Part shown: positions 1 through 8,431 of the stretch, piece by piece
How the letters are laid out: each line of letters begins with the position of its first letter
How positions within the stretch are numbered: the first letter of the stretch is position 1
Assembly (NCBI RefSeq): GCF_000158955.1
Contig: NZ_GG657757.1
Span: 6,603,178-6,667,177 of the forward strand
Reading direction: 5' to 3'
Length of the DNA stretch: 64,000 bases
Source of the DNA: Streptomyces viridochromogenes DSM 40736
GTDB taxonomy: Bacteria; Actinomycetota; Actinomycetes; Streptomycetales; Streptomycetaceae
The notes under the pieces: model-generated
The model's input: only the letters and a program-made list of their open reading frames with translations
Database searches by the model: none
What the model was told of the DNA's origin: nothing
Translations under genes and position numbers: made by a program

Positions 1-760
1 CGTCCTCGAACCAGCTCTGGAGCTGGGGCACCGGCTTCTCCGGGCCCGCGCTGCGGTTGTTGCGCTTGGTGTTGGTGTTGCCGGTGTGCGGGAACCAGTA
101 GAACTCGAAGTGCTCGTTCTCGGTCCACAGTTCCTCGAAGTCCGCGAGGACCCTGTCGAACGGCATCGGCTCCTCACGGGCCGTCAGCAGGAAGAGCGGC
201 TCGACGGCGAAGGTGATCGCCGTGACGATGCCCAGGGCGCCGAGGCCGAGCCGGGCGGCGGCAAAGACCTCCGGATTCTCCTTCTCGGAGCAGGTGAGGA
301 CCGAGCCGTCGGCGGTGACCAGCTCCAGGCCCTTGATCTGGGCGGCGATCGAACCGGAGTCGCGCCCCGTGCCGTGCGTGCCGGTGCTGGTGGCCCCGGA
401 GACCGTCTGCTCCATGATGTCGCCCATGTTCGTCAGCGACAGTCCCTCACGCGCGAGGGCCAAGTTGAGCCTCTTGAGCGGGGTGCCGGCCTCCACCGTG
501 ACGGTCATGGCGTCGCGATCGATGCCGCGTATGCCGGTCAGCAGCTGAGGACGGATCAACACGCCGTCCGTCGCGGCTATGGACGTGAAGGAGTGCCCGC
601 TGCCGACGGCCTTCACCCTGAGGCCGTCCTCGGAGGCCCGCCGCACGGCGGCGGCCAGCTCGTCGACGGAGGCCGGGGTGACCTCCCGCGCGGGACGCGC
701 GGAGACGTTGCCGCCCCAGTTACGCCACGTGCCGTTCTTTCCGTTCGCCGTGCTGCTCAA
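1..760 (-). CDS. D-arabinono-1,4-lactone oxidase family FAD protein (3' end beyond window)
   Basis: Reading leftwards from a TTG start (preceded by GGGGAGG at good spacing) gives SSTANGKNGTWRNWGGN, then KAVGSGHSFTSIA, then TGTHGTGRDSGSIAAQ. The GSGHSF block is the N-terminal FAD-binding signature of the vanillyl-alcohol oxidase superfamily, where the His carries covalent flavin. The later segment HFEFYWFPHTGNT is typical of sugar-1,4-lactone oxidases. About 253 residues are visible; the remaining C-terminal part lies left of base 1. The start overlaps the last 41 bases of the MFS gene upstream on the same strand, which suggests translational coupling. The substrate is not determined by the sequence. 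Confidence 0.85.
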   Translation of the reverse strand, partial: MSSTANGKNGTWRNWGGNVSARPAREVTPASVDELAAAVRRASEDGLRVKAVGSGHSFTSIAATDGVLIRPQLLTGIRGIDRDAMTVTVEAGTPLKRLNLALAREGLSLTNMGDIMEQTVSGATSTGTHGTGRDSGSIAAQIKGLELVTADGSVLTCSEKENPEVFAAARLGLGALGIVTAITFAVEPLFLLTAREEPMPFDRVLADFEELWTENEHFEFYWFPHTGNTNTKRNNRSAGPEKPVPQLQSWFED

Positions 761-1958
761 CGGAGCCTCCCCGACCCGGCGCCGGCCGCTTGAGCCGGCG
801 ACACCCCAGGAAACCCACCGCGACCGCGACGGCACCGGCCACGGCCGGAACCCCGTACCCGGCACGCGCCCCGGCCGCGTCGATCACCCAGCCGGCCGCG
901 GAGGAGCCGAGTGCGACCCCCACCGCCAGTCCCGTGCTCACCCAGGTCATGCCCTCGGTGAGCTGCGCGCGTGGTACGTGCTCCTCGATGAGGGACATCG
1001 TCGTGATCATCGTCGGAGCGATGGACAGACCCGCAACGAACAGCGCCACAGCCAGAAACGGCAAGTTCCCGACCAGTAGGAGGGGGATCATACTCACGGC
1101 CATGGCACACACGCCCAGCAGCCACCGACGTTCCGGCGCACCGGCGAAGTGCATCAGGCCGAAGACCGTCCCCGCGACGCAGGAGCCCGCCGCGTACAGC
1201 GCGAGAACGACGCTCGCCGCGGCCTTGTGCCCCTCCTCCTCGGCGAAGGCCACGGTGACCACGTCGACCGCCCCGAAGATCGCCCCCGTCGCCACGAACG
1301 TGGCCACCAGGACCTGAAGGCCCGGCGAGCGCAACGCCGTACCGCCGCCCTGCCGCTCGCGCGGGTGCGGCGCGGGCTCGGTGGCGCGCTGCGCGGTCAG
1401 CCAGAAGACGCCGGCCGCCAGGAAGCAGGCGGCCAGCAGCGGACCGGCCTCGGGGAACCACGCCGTGGACAGACCGATGGAGATGATCGGTCCGAAGACG
1501 AAGCAGACCTCGTCCACCACGGACTCGAAGGAGTACGCGGTGTGCAGCTTTGGGGTGCCCCGGTACAGGGCCGCCCAGCGGGCCCGGACCATCGCTCCGA
1601 CGCTCGGGACGCAGCCGATGCCGACGCACGCCGCGAACAGCACCCAGTCCGGCCACCGGTAGTGCGCCGCGCACAGCAGGACGGCCGCGGCGGTCAGCGA
1701 GATCAGGGTCGCCGGCCGCAGCACCCGCCGCTGCCCGTACTGGTCCACCAGGCGCGAGACCTGCGGTCCGGCCAGCGCCGCGGTCAGCGCGATGGTGGCC
1801 GACAGGGCGCCGGCCAGGCCGTACCGCCCGGTGAGCTGGGAGACCATCGTGACCACGCCGATGCCCATCATCGACAGGGGCATCCGGCCGAGGAAGCCCG
1901 CGGCGGAGAAACCCTTGCTGCCGGGGGCGGCGAACAGGGCGCGGTAGGGGCTGGGCAA
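720..1958 (-). CDS. MFS transporter
   Basis: A 412-residue protein with about twelve hydrophobic segments. It begins MPSPYRALFAAPGSKGFS and has the intracellular loop motif DQYGQRRVLRP after the second and third helices, which corresponds to the MFS loop 2-3 signature. It is probably a drug/metabolite exporter or proton antiporter of the inner membrane; the substrate cannot be read from the sequence. It lies immediately upstream of, and overlaps by 41 nt, the sugar-lactone oxidase gene, so the two are probably cotranscribed. It is divergent from the ferrochelatase gene at 2130. Confidence 0.88.
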   Translation of the reverse strand: MPSPYRALFAAPGSKGFSAAGFLGRMPLSMMGIGVVTMVSQLTGRYGLAGALSATIALTAALAGPQVSRLVDQYGQRRVLRPATLISLTAAAVLLCAAHYRWPDWVLFAACVGIGCVPSVGAMVRARWAALYRGTPKLHTAYSFESVVDEVCFVFGPIISIGLSTAWFPEAGPLLAACFLAAGVFWLTAQRATEPAPHPRERQGGGTALRSPGLQVLVATFVATGAIFGAVDVVTVAFAEEEGHKAAASVVLALYAAGSCVAGTVFGLMHFAGAPERRWLLGVCAMAVSMIPLLLVGNLPFLAVALFVAGLSIAPTMITTMSLIEEHVPRAQLTEGMTWVSTGLAVGVALGSSAAGWVIDAAGARAGYGVPAVAGAVAVAVGFLGCRRLKRPAPGRGGSVEQHGERKERHVA

Positions 1959-2129
1959 CGGGGGCTCCGAAAGGCTCAGTAAGCTGCGAACGCAGTCGAC
2001 ACAGCTTACGGCCCGGTCGTGCCGCCGTGCACCGGTTCGAGCCAGCTCGAAGCGCCGCCCGACCGGGCCGCCGCCGAGGCGTCACCCCGCCGTTTCCCGG
2101 CTGTCGGTGCAGGGTGGCAGGATCGAGTC

Positions 2130-3257
2130 ATGCCAGACGCGCGCGACGCCAGCCCCTACGACGCCCTGCTCCTGCTCTCGTTCGGCGGCCCGGAAGGCCC
2201 GGACGACGTGGTCCCGTTCCTGGAGAACGTGACGCGTGGGCGCGGCATCCCCAAGGAACGCCTCAAGGAAGTCGGGCAGCACTACTTCCTGTTCGGCGGG
2301 GTCAGCCCCATCAACGACCAGAACCGCGCCCTGCTGGACGCCCTGCGCAAGGACTTCGCCGAGCACGGCCTGGACCTGCCGGTCTACTGGGGCAACCGCA
2401 ACTGGGCGCCGTACCTGACGGACACGCTGCGCGAGATGGTCGGCGACGGCCGCCGCCGCGTCCTGGTCCTCGCCACCAGCGCCTACGCCTCCTACTCGGG
2501 CTGCCGCCAGTACCGCGAGAACCTCGCCGACGCGCTGGCCGCCCTGGAGGCCGAGGGCCTGGAGCTACCGAAGATCGACAAGCTGCGGCACTACTTCAAC
2601 CACCCGGGCTTCCTGGAGCCCATGATCGACGGGGTGATCCGCTCCCTCGCCGAACTCGACGAGGACGTCCGGGACGGGGCGCACATCGCCTTCTCGACGC
2701 ACTCCATCCCGACGGCCTCCGCCGACACCTCCGGAACCGTCGAGGACCACGGCGACGGCGGCGCGTACGTCAGGCAGCACCTGGACGTGGCGAAGCTGAT
2801 CGCGGAGGCCGTCCGGGAGCGCACCGGCGTCGACCACCCCTGGCAGCTCGTCTACCAGTCCCGCTCGGGGGCCCCGCACATCCCGTGGCTGGAGCCGGAC
2901 ATCTGCGACCACCTGGAGGAGCGGCACGCGGCGGGCGTCCCGGCCATGGTGATCGCGCCCATCGGCTTCGTCTCCGACCACATGGAGGTCCTCTACGACC
3001 TCGACACCGAGGCGAAGGCCAAGGCCGAGGAACTGGGGCTGCCGATGCGCCGCTCGGCCACCGTCGGCGCCGACCCCCGGTTCGCCGCGGCGGTCCGCGA
3101 GCTCGTCGTGGAGCGCGCCGCCGTCGAGCGCGGGCAGGAGGTCACGCCGTGCGCCCTCGGCCCCCTCGGCGCGAGCCACCACCTCTGCCCGGTCGGCTGC
3201 TGCCCGGCCCGCGCCCCCCGGCCCGCCGCCGCGGGCGCCGACAGCCCCTACGCGTGA
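2130..3257 (+). CDS. hemH: Coproporphyrin ferrochelatase (CpfC/HemH)
   Basis: Inserts Fe(II) into coproporphyrin III in the actinobacterial coproporphyrin-dependent haem pathway. The 375-residue protein starts MPDARDASPYDALLLLSFGG. It carries the metal-site histidine in FSTHSIPT (about H191) and the acidic residue in SDHMEVLYD (about E286). The C-terminus has clustered cysteines (LCPVGCC, about C353, C357 and C358, plus C341), which fit the [2Fe-2S] cluster of actinobacterial ferrochelatases. The ATG at 2130 is chosen because homology begins there, although the frame is open to 2019. It sits 8 nt upstream of the inositol monophosphatase gene and is likely cotranscribed with it. Confidence 0.93.
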   Translation: MPDARDASPYDALLLLSFGGPEGPDDVVPFLENVTRGRGIPKERLKEVGQHYFLFGGVSPINDQNRALLDALRKDFAEHGLDLPVYWGNRNWAPYLTDTLREMVGDGRRRVLVLATSAYASYSGCRQYRENLADALAALEAEGLELPKIDKLRHYFNHPGFLEPMIDGVIRSLAELDEDVRDGAHIAFSTHSIPTASADTSGTVEDHGDGGAYVRQHLDVAKLIAEAVRERTGVDHPWQLVYQSRSGAPHIPWLEPDICDHLEERHAAGVPAMVIAPIGFVSDHMEVLYDLDTEAKAKAEELGLPMRRSATVGADPRFAAAVRELVVERAAVERGQEVTPCALGPLGASHHLCPVGCCPARAPRPAAAGADSPYA

Positions 3258-3265
3258 GGAGCCCC

Positions 3266-4363
3266 GTGACCGACCCCCTGCACACCGAACTGCTCGAACT
3301 CGCCCAGGAGGCCGCCCGGCGTGCGGGCGCGCTGCTGCGGGACGGGCGCCCGGCCGACCTGGCGGTCGCCGCCACCAAGTCCAGCCCCATCGACGTCGTC
3401 ACGGAGATGGACATCGCGGCGGAGAAACTGATCACCGGTCTGATCGCCGAGCACCGCCCCGACGACGGCGTCCTCGGTGAGGAGGGCGCCGCCACGGAGG
3501 GCACGAGCGGCGTCCGCTGGGTGATCGACCCGCTCGACGGCACGGTGAACTACCTGTACGGGCTGCCCACCTGGTCCGTCTCCGTCGCCGCCGAGCAGGA
3601 CGGCGAGACCGTCGTCGGGGTCGTCACGGCCCCCATGCGCGGCGAGACGTTCCACGCGGTGCTCGGCCGCGGTGCCTGGGCCACCGGCGCTTGGGACGGC
3701 GAACGCAGGCTGGCCTGCCGCCCCGCGCCGCCCCTGGACCAGGCACTGGTCTCGACGGGATTCAACTACGTCGCCGAGGTCCGCACCCACCAGGCCGAGG
3801 TCGCCCGGCGGCTGATCCCGCTGCTGCGGGACATCCGGCGCGGCGGCTCGGCCGCGGTCGACCTGTGCGACCTGGCGGCGGGACGCCTCGACGGTTACTA
3901 CGAGCGCGGTCTGCACGCCTGGGACCTCGCGGCGGGCGACCTGATCGCCCGTGAGGCGGGCGCGCTGACCGGTGGACGCCCCGGAGAGCGCCCGTCGGGC
4001 GATCTCACGGTCGCGGGGACCCCGGGGGTCTTCGAGCCCCTCCAGCGCCTCCTGGAGGACTTCGCGCCTGGCACGACTGAGACGGCCCGTCCGACGTACG
4101 AGGGCCGACGACACGCTGAACACCGCGTGAACACGGCCGCAGGACGACGAAGCGGGGCCCCGGCGCTGGATTCGCCGGGGCCCGCTCCGTACAGCCTCGT
4201 CAGACGCTCGTCGCGCCGACCTCCACACCGTGCTCGGCGGCGAGACGGCGCAGGTCGTCGAGCTCGCCCTGTTCCACGTCGACGAGGAAGTCGTCGCCCT
4301 CGTCGCGAGCCCGGGACAGATCGGACTCGGTCGTCCTTATGCGCTGCAGAAGTCCTGCGGTGA
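3266..4363 (+). CDS. suhB: Inositol monophosphatase family protein, probably frameshifted near its C-terminus
   Basis: A Mg-dependent lithium-sensitive phosphatase. It has VLGEEGA (first metal ligands), VIDPLDGTVNYLYG (the DPxDGT metal motif) and HAWDLAAGDLI (C-terminal WD motif). GTG start at 3266, 8 nt after hemH. The family is usually about 270 residues, but this frame stays open for 365. At 4066-4070 the bases GCGCCTGG appear where GCGCCCTGG would give a normal FAPWHD ending with a stop at 4078-4080. The extra 94 residues run through a terminator hairpin and across an antisense gene, so I infer a one-base deletion (real or a sequencing error). The gene is the positional equivalent of M. 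tuberculosis suhB (Rv2701c). Confidence 0.85.
   Translation: MTDPLHTELLELAQEAARRAGALLRDGRPADLAVAATKSSPIDVVTEMDIAAEKLITGLIAEHRPDDGVLGEEGAATEGTSGVRWVIDPLDGTVNYLYGLPTWSVSVAAEQDGETVVGVVTAPMRGETFHAVLGRGAWATGAWDGERRLACRPAPPLDQALVSTGFNYVAEVRTHQAEVARRLIPLLRDIRRGGSAAVDLCDLAAGRLDGYYERGLHAWDLAAGDLIAREAGALTGGRPGERPSGDLTVAGTPGVFEPLQRLLEDFAPGTTETARPTYEGRRHAEHRVNTAAGRRSGAPALDSPGPAPYSLVRRSSRRPPHRARRRDGAGRRARPVPRRRGSRRPRREPGTDRTRSSLCAAEVLR
4152..4185. terminator. Bidirectional hairpin terminator
   Basis: GCGGGGCCCCGGCG pairs with CGCCGGGGCCCGC around a short loop. It is a strong GC stem (one bulged G) between the inositol phosphatase and the convergent 57-codon gene. The extended phosphatase frame reads straight through it, which supports the frameshift interpretation. 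Confidence 0.65.
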
Positions 4364-4373
4364 ATGCGTCCAT
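4200..4373 (-). CDS. Conserved small Streptomyces protein, 57 aa
   Basis: A short gene read leftwards from ATG at 4373 to TGA at 4200. The product starts MDAFTAGLLQRIRTTESDL and ends HGVEVGATSV. It is charged and helical, with heptad-like DLSRARDEGDDFLVDVEQGEL and LDDLRRLAAEHG, so probably a small coiled-coil or helical hairpin. I recognise it as a conserved small ORF found next to cutRS in Streptomyces, with no known function. It has no membrane segment or signal peptide. It converges on the phosphatase gene across the hairpin at 4152-4185. Confidence 0.7.
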   Translation of the reverse strand: MDAFTAGLLQRIRTTESDLSRARDEGDDFLVDVEQGELDDLRRLAAEHGVEVGATSV

Positions 4374-4779
4374 GCTGCGCCCCCTCGTCCTGGGTCGTGG
4401 GTCGATGGCACGGGGGTGTGCCGTTCGGAAGGGACGATCACGTCTCCGGTGGATGCCCAGCGCCGCTCAGCTGGGCGGCGACGGTGCCGGACACCCACGC
4501 CCGCTCCGCGGACAAGCGGCTTGATGCGCACCGCATGGTGGTGCGGTACCAGCAGAGTGTGATCGTGGGATGTAAAGCCGTCCTCCCCAAGCTCCCCTCC
4601 GTGGAAACCTAACCGGAGGAGAAAATCTCTTATTCCCTCCCGGGTCCGGCCCTCTCACCTGCCTTACCTCCGACTTATGGCCGAAAAGGGCAGGATGGAG
4701 AGCAACACACCACGGAAGACCCCTGCCCGCGTGCGCCCGTGAAGGGCCGTGCGGGCGGACATCAGGAAGGACCAGTGAC
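4374..4779. other. Intergenic region upstream of cutRS
   Basis: About 400 bases without a convincing gene. It should hold the divergent promoters of the 57-aa gene (leftwards) and cutR (rightwards). An AGGAAGGA Shine-Dalgarno element precedes the cutR GTG. I could not pick a confident -35/-10 pair. Confidence 0.5.
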
Positions 4780-5433
4780 GTGCGCGTACTCGTCGTCGAG
4801 GACGAGCAGCTGCTCGCCGATGCGGTGGCCACCGGACTGCGCCGGGAAGCTATGGCCGTCGACGTCGTGTACGACGGTGCGGCCGCCCTGGAGCGCATCG
4901 GCGTCAACGACTACGACGTGGTCGTCCTCGACCGCGACCTCCCGCTCGTGCACGGCGACGACGTCTGCCGCAAGATCGTCGAGCTCGGCATGCCCACGCG
5001 CGTGCTGATGCTCACGGCGTCCGGCGACGTCAGCGACCGGGTCGAGGGCCTGGAGATCGGCGCCGACGACTATCTGCCCAAGCCGTTCGCGTTCAGCGAG
5101 CTCATCGCCCGTGTCCGCGCCCTCGGCCGGCGCACCAGCGTGCCCCTGCCGCCCGTCCTGGAGCGCGCCGGGATCAAGCTCGACCCCAACCGCCGCGAGG
5201 TCTTCCGCGACGGCAAGGAGGTCCAGCTCGCGCCCAAGGAGTTCGCCGTCCTCGAAGTGTTGATGCGCAGCGAGGGCGCCGTCGTCTCCGCGGAGCAGCT
5301 GCTGGAGAAGGCCTGGGACGAGAACACCGACCCGTTCACCAACGTCGTGCGCGTGACGGTCATGACCCTGCGCCGCAAGCTCGGCGAGCCGCCCGTGATC
5401 GTCACCGTCCCCGGCTCCGGCTACCGGATCTGA
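4780..5433 (+). CDS. cutR: Response regulator CutR (OmpR/PhoB type)
   Basis: A 217-residue two-component response regulator. The receiver domain (about 1-115) has the acidic pocket VEDE, phospho-acceptor Asp51 in VVVLDRDLP, a conserved Thr in MLTASG and Lys in LPKPF. The C-terminal winged helix (about 125-217) contains LAPKEFAVLEVLM and VRVTVMTLRRKLGE. GTG start at 4780 preceded by AGGAAGGA. The cutS kinase follows after 4 nt, so the two form an operon. Streptomyces CutRS responds to envelope/secretion stress and affects antibiotic production; that role is family knowledge rather than something visible here. Confidence 0.88.
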   Translation: MRVLVVEDEQLLADAVATGLRREAMAVDVVYDGAAALERIGVNDYDVVVLDRDLPLVHGDDVCRKIVELGMPTRVLMLTASGDVSDRVEGLEIGADDYLPKPFAFSELIARVRALGRRTSVPLPPVLERAGIKLDPNRREVFRDGKEVQLAPKEFAVLEVLMRSEGAVVSAEQLLEKAWDENTDPFTNVVRVTVMTLRRKLGEPPVIVTVPGSGYRI

Positions 5434-5437
5434 TCCC

Positions 5438-6670
5438 ATGGCAGCGACACCCGCGCCTCCGCAGGCGCCCCCGAAGCCCACCTGGGACCCCAGGAGGCCC
5501 GTGCCGCCCTTCCCGTGGCTGCGCCCGACCATCCGCATACGGCTCACGCTGCTCTACGGCGGCATGTTCCTGATCGCCGGCATCCTGCTGCTGTCGATCA
5601 TCTACCTGCTGGCGGCGCAGGCGCTGAACGTGGGCAGCGAGCTGCCGTTCAAGATCGTCGAGGGCAAGGTCACCAGCGACATCTGCAACCTGCCCGACCA
5701 GGCCTCGCCCAGCGAGTTCAACAACGCGATGAACCAGTGCGTGAACGACCAGCGCCAGCACGCCCTGGACAGCCTGCTCAGCCGCTCGCTCCTGGCCCTG
5801 CTGGGGCTGGCGGTCATCGCCTTCGCCTTCGGCTACGCCATGGCCGGCCGCGTCCTGTCCCCGCTGGGCCGGATCACCCGCACCGCACGCACGGTGGCGG
5901 GCTCCGACCTGTCCCGCCGGATCGAGCTGGACGGCCCGGACGACGAGCTGAAGGAGCTGGCGGACACCTTCGACGACATGCTGGAGCGACTCCAACGCGC
6001 CTTCACGGCCCAGCAGCGCTTCGTCGGCAACGCCTCGCACGAGCTGAGAACGCCGCTGGCGATCAACCGCACGCTCCTCGAAGTGCACCTGTCCGACCCG
6101 AACGCGCCCGTGGAGCTCCAGCAGCTCGGCAAGACGCTGCTGGCCACCAACGAGCGCAGCGAGCAGCTCGTCGAGGGGCTGCTGCTGCTCGCCCGCAGCG
6201 ACAACCAGATCGTCGAGCGGGGTCCGGTGGACCTCGCCGAGGTGGCCTCGCAGGCCATCGACCAGGTGCACGGCGAGGCCGAGGCCAAGGGCGTGCGGAT
6301 CCGCGGCGAGCAGAAGCCCGCCGTCGTCCAGGGCAACGGGGTGCTGCTGGAGCGCATCGCGCTCAACCTCGTCCAGAACGCCGTGCGCTACAACGTGGCC
6401 GAGGACGGCTGGGTCGAGGTCACCACCGAGGTCCAGCACGGCCACGCGGTCCTGGTCGTCTCGAACACGGGCCCGGTCGTGCCGGCGTACGAGATCGACA
6501 ACCTCTTCGAGCCGTTCCGGCGGCTGCGCACGGAGCGAACGGGGAGCGACAAGGGTGTAGGGCTCGGCCTGTCCATCGTCCGCTCCGTGGCCCGGGCGCA
6601 CGGCGGGCACATCTACGCCCAGCCGCGCGAGGGAGGTGGGCTCGTCATGCGGGTCACGCTGCCCATCTGA
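5438..6670 (+). CDS. cutS: Sensor histidine kinase CutS
   Basis: A 410-residue membrane kinase. After a proline-rich N-terminus (PAPPQAPPKP) come a transmembrane helix (LLYGGMFLIAGILLLSIIYLL) and an extracytoplasmic loop of about 60 residues containing two cysteines (TSDICNLP and NQCVNDQ). The loop is followed by a second helix, a HAMP domain (GRVLSPLGRITRTA), HisKA with phospho-His in NASHELRTPLA, and HATPase with N-box NLVQNAVRYN and G-box VGLGLSIVRS. The two loop cysteines could form a redox-sensitive disulfide, which suits an envelope-stress sensor. It is in an operon with cutR. Confidence 0.88.
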   Translation: MAATPAPPQAPPKPTWDPRRPVPPFPWLRPTIRIRLTLLYGGMFLIAGILLLSIIYLLAAQALNVGSELPFKIVEGKVTSDICNLPDQASPSEFNNAMNQCVNDQRQHALDSLLSRSLLALLGLAVIAFAFGYAMAGRVLSPLGRITRTARTVAGSDLSRRIELDGPDDELKELADTFDDMLERLQRAFTAQQRFVGNASHELRTPLAINRTLLEVHLSDPNAPVELQQLGKTLLATNERSEQLVEGLLLLARSDNQIVERGPVDLAEVASQAIDQVHGEAEAKGVRIRGEQKPAVVQGNGVLLERIALNLVQNAVRYNVAEDGWVEVTTEVQHGHAVLVVSNTGPVVPAYEIDNLFEPFRRLRTERTGSDKGVGLGLSIVRSVARAHGGHIYAQPREGGGLVMRVTLPI

Positions 6671-7076
6671 GATCATGGCGCCGATCAACTCGGCGGCACA
6701 CGGGGATGTTCGCTTTGCGCGGAATTTCTGAGACCTCTCCGCTTGCATGCCGTGTGTGATCGATCACAGAGACGCCTTTCCGGCCATCTACGCTCCGTGA
6801 TCATGCACCCTGTCGGAAAGCCGGGAAAATCCCGGTTTTCGGGGGTCTTGATCACGGGAAGTACACGGTGAGACGCCTTTGGTGTGCGACATTCGGACCG
6901 TGTACGGTCCCCATCGCCATCCAAGCCGATCACTCGTGAGGGGTCCGGTTGGGTGTCGATTGAGTAACAGACCTTGATGTGAGGCAAAATCTCCGCCTCA
7001 GGTCGGGCACAAGTCCGGCCTCTCACGCGTTACGTGCGCTGGAGACACCACAGACACCCAGAGGGGGAGAGCGACA
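6671..7076. other. Intergenic region with a perfect palindrome
   Basis: About 400 bases between cutS and the DUF4193 gene. It is less GC-rich than its neighbours and holds the 14-bp palindrome listed separately. A strong ribosome binding site (GAGGGGGAGAG) precedes the ATG at 7077. A leftward open frame here has no coding character and I do not annotate it. Confidence 0.5.
6755..6768. promoter_or_regulatory. Perfect 14-bp palindrome TGTGATCGATCACA
   Basis: TGTGATCGATCACA is a complete inverted repeat 85 bp downstream of the cutS stop and about 310 bp upstream of the DUF4193 gene. It resembles half-sites of CRP/FNR-family regulators (TGTGA and TCACA), but with a 4-bp rather than 6-bp spacer, so assignment to Crp is uncertain. 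Confidence 0.4.
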
Positions 7077-7373
7077 ATGGCAACCGATTACGACACTCCA
7101 CGCAAGACCGACGACGACGTTGACTCGGACAGCCTCGAAGAGCTGAAGGCCCGCAGGAACGACAAGTCGGCCTCCGCAGTGGACGTCGACGAGTTCGAGG
7201 CCGCCGAAGGCCTCGAACTGCCCGGCGCCGATCTCTCGAACGAGGAGCTCGCCGTCCGGGTGCTCCCGAAGCAGCAGGACGAGTTCACCTGCATGAGCTG
7301 CTTCCTGGTGCACCACCGCAGCCAGCTGGCCCGGGAGAAGAACGGTCAGCCGATCTGCCGCGACTGCGACTGA
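7077..7373 (+). CDS. DUF4193 family protein with a C-terminal zinc ribbon
   Basis: A 98-residue acidic protein, MATDYDTPRKTDDDVDSDS, with a C-terminal CxxC (FTCMSC) and a second CxxC (PICRDCD), forming a small zinc-ribbon or knuckle. This is the actinobacterial DUF4193 family, equivalent to M. tuberculosis Rv2699c. The function is unknown; the highly acidic N-terminus and zinc knuckle suggest an interaction partner of transcription or RNA machinery, which is inference. Strong ribosome binding site GAGGGGGAGAG. The next gene starts 13 nt downstream. Confidence 0.88.
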   Translation: MATDYDTPRKTDDDVDSDSLEELKARRNDKSASAVDVDEFEAAEGLELPGADLSNEELAVRVLPKQQDEFTCMSCFLVHHRSQLAREKNGQPICRDCD

Positions 7374-7386
7374 GGACGGGTCGGCC

Positions 7387-8376
7387 GTGACTGGCTCGAC
7401 CCCTCCCTGGAAGCGCCGCTTCTCCAAGCGGAAAGCGGACGAAGGGCCGACGGACGGCCCGTGGCAAGGCGCGCGTGACAACGAGCGAGGCTCCACCGGT
7501 ACGGGGGCGGCCTCGCTCGAACCGGCAGCGGACCGGGCTGACCTCCCGGCGTCCGTGGACGTCCCCGCACCCGTCGAGAGGCGGACGGCGGGGACGTTCC
7601 GGGAACGGGCCAGAGAAGGCGCCCGCAAGGGCTCGGTACGGGCCCGGGCCACGCTCGCGCACCTCGCCGACCGGATCATCGAACTGGCCCCGCGGGTCCC
7701 CGTACGGGACCTGGCGACCCTCCGCAGGCAGTTCCCGGACCTGGGTCCGGAAGAGCTCGCGGACAAACTCGTCGCGGGCGCGGCGGCGGCGACCGCGACG
7801 GTCGGAGCCGGTGTCGGCGCGGCGGCGATGCTCCCCGTGCCGCCCGCGATGCCGACGGAACTCGCCGCCGAGGTCACCGGCGTCGCCGCGATCGAGCTGA
7901 AGCTGATCGCCGAGCTCCACGAGGTCTACGGCCTACGGCCGCCCGGCAACCTCAAGCAGCGCAGCACCGCGTACCTCGACTCCTGGTCGGGGGAGCGCGG
8001 GATCGACGCGACCAAGCCGTCGACCGTGAGCGTCGCGCTGAACAGCCGCATGAAGCGCGAACTGCGCCAGCGGATCACGAAGCGGATGGTCCGCAACATG
8101 CCGAATCTGATCCCCTTCCTGGTGGGCGCCGCCGTCGGAGCGGCCATGAACCGCAGCGAGACCAGAAAGCTCGCCACCCGGATCCGCGAGGACCTGCGAA
8201 GGATTCAGGTGCCCTGGGAGGCCCTCGAGGCCCTTCCCGCCCTGGAACGCCCCGCGGACGCCCTGGAGATGGGCGAGATCACGCACGACCCCCTGGGCCG
8301 CCACGACCGCGGCAAGCGGGACAGTGAGCGCGGCGGGCGAGACAGCAGACGCGGCAAGCGGGACGACGGCCGCTGA
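7387..8376 (+). CDS. Conserved Streptomyces hypothetical protein, 329 aa
   Basis: GTG start 13 nt after the DUF4193 gene. The N-terminal 90 residues are low-complexity and basic/proline-rich (PPWKRRFSKRKADEG). A hydrophobic, alanine/glycine-rich stretch (VAGAAAATATVGAGVGAAAM) and a second one (PFLVGAAVGAAMN) point to membrane association. Between them a conserved block reads ELKLIAELHEVYGLRPPGN. The tail is strongly charged (RHDRGKRDSERGGRDSRRG), a repetitive Arg/Asp/Gly segment typical of disordered nucleic-acid or phospholipid contacts. No enzymatic motif is visible and I do not assign a function. Confidence 0.8.
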   Translation: MTGSTPPWKRRFSKRKADEGPTDGPWQGARDNERGSTGTGAASLEPAADRADLPASVDVPAPVERRTAGTFRERAREGARKGSVRARATLAHLADRIIELAPRVPVRDLATLRRQFPDLGPEELADKLVAGAAAATATVGAGVGAAAMLPVPPAMPTELAAEVTGVAAIELKLIAELHEVYGLRPPGNLKQRSTAYLDSWSGERGIDATKPSTVSVALNSRMKRELRQRITKRMVRNMPNLIPFLVGAAVGAAMNRSETRKLATRIREDLRRIQVPWEALEALPALERPADALEMGEITHDPLGRHDRGKRDSERGGRDSRRGKRDDGR

Positions 8377-8431
8377 GCCCGGCCGCCGCCCGAGGGACGC
8401 CGGATGCCGGGTGACGCCCCGCGCACATGTG

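Noticed and set aside
6755..6768. Assignment of the palindrome to Crp
   Set aside because: Half-sites match but the spacer is 4 bp rather than 6 bp, and it does not fit the Streptomyces Crp consensus either.
6685..7026. 113-codon leftward frame in the cutS-DUF4193 gap
   Set aside because: No ribosome site, atypical codon use and no recognisable motif; the region is better explained as regulatory.
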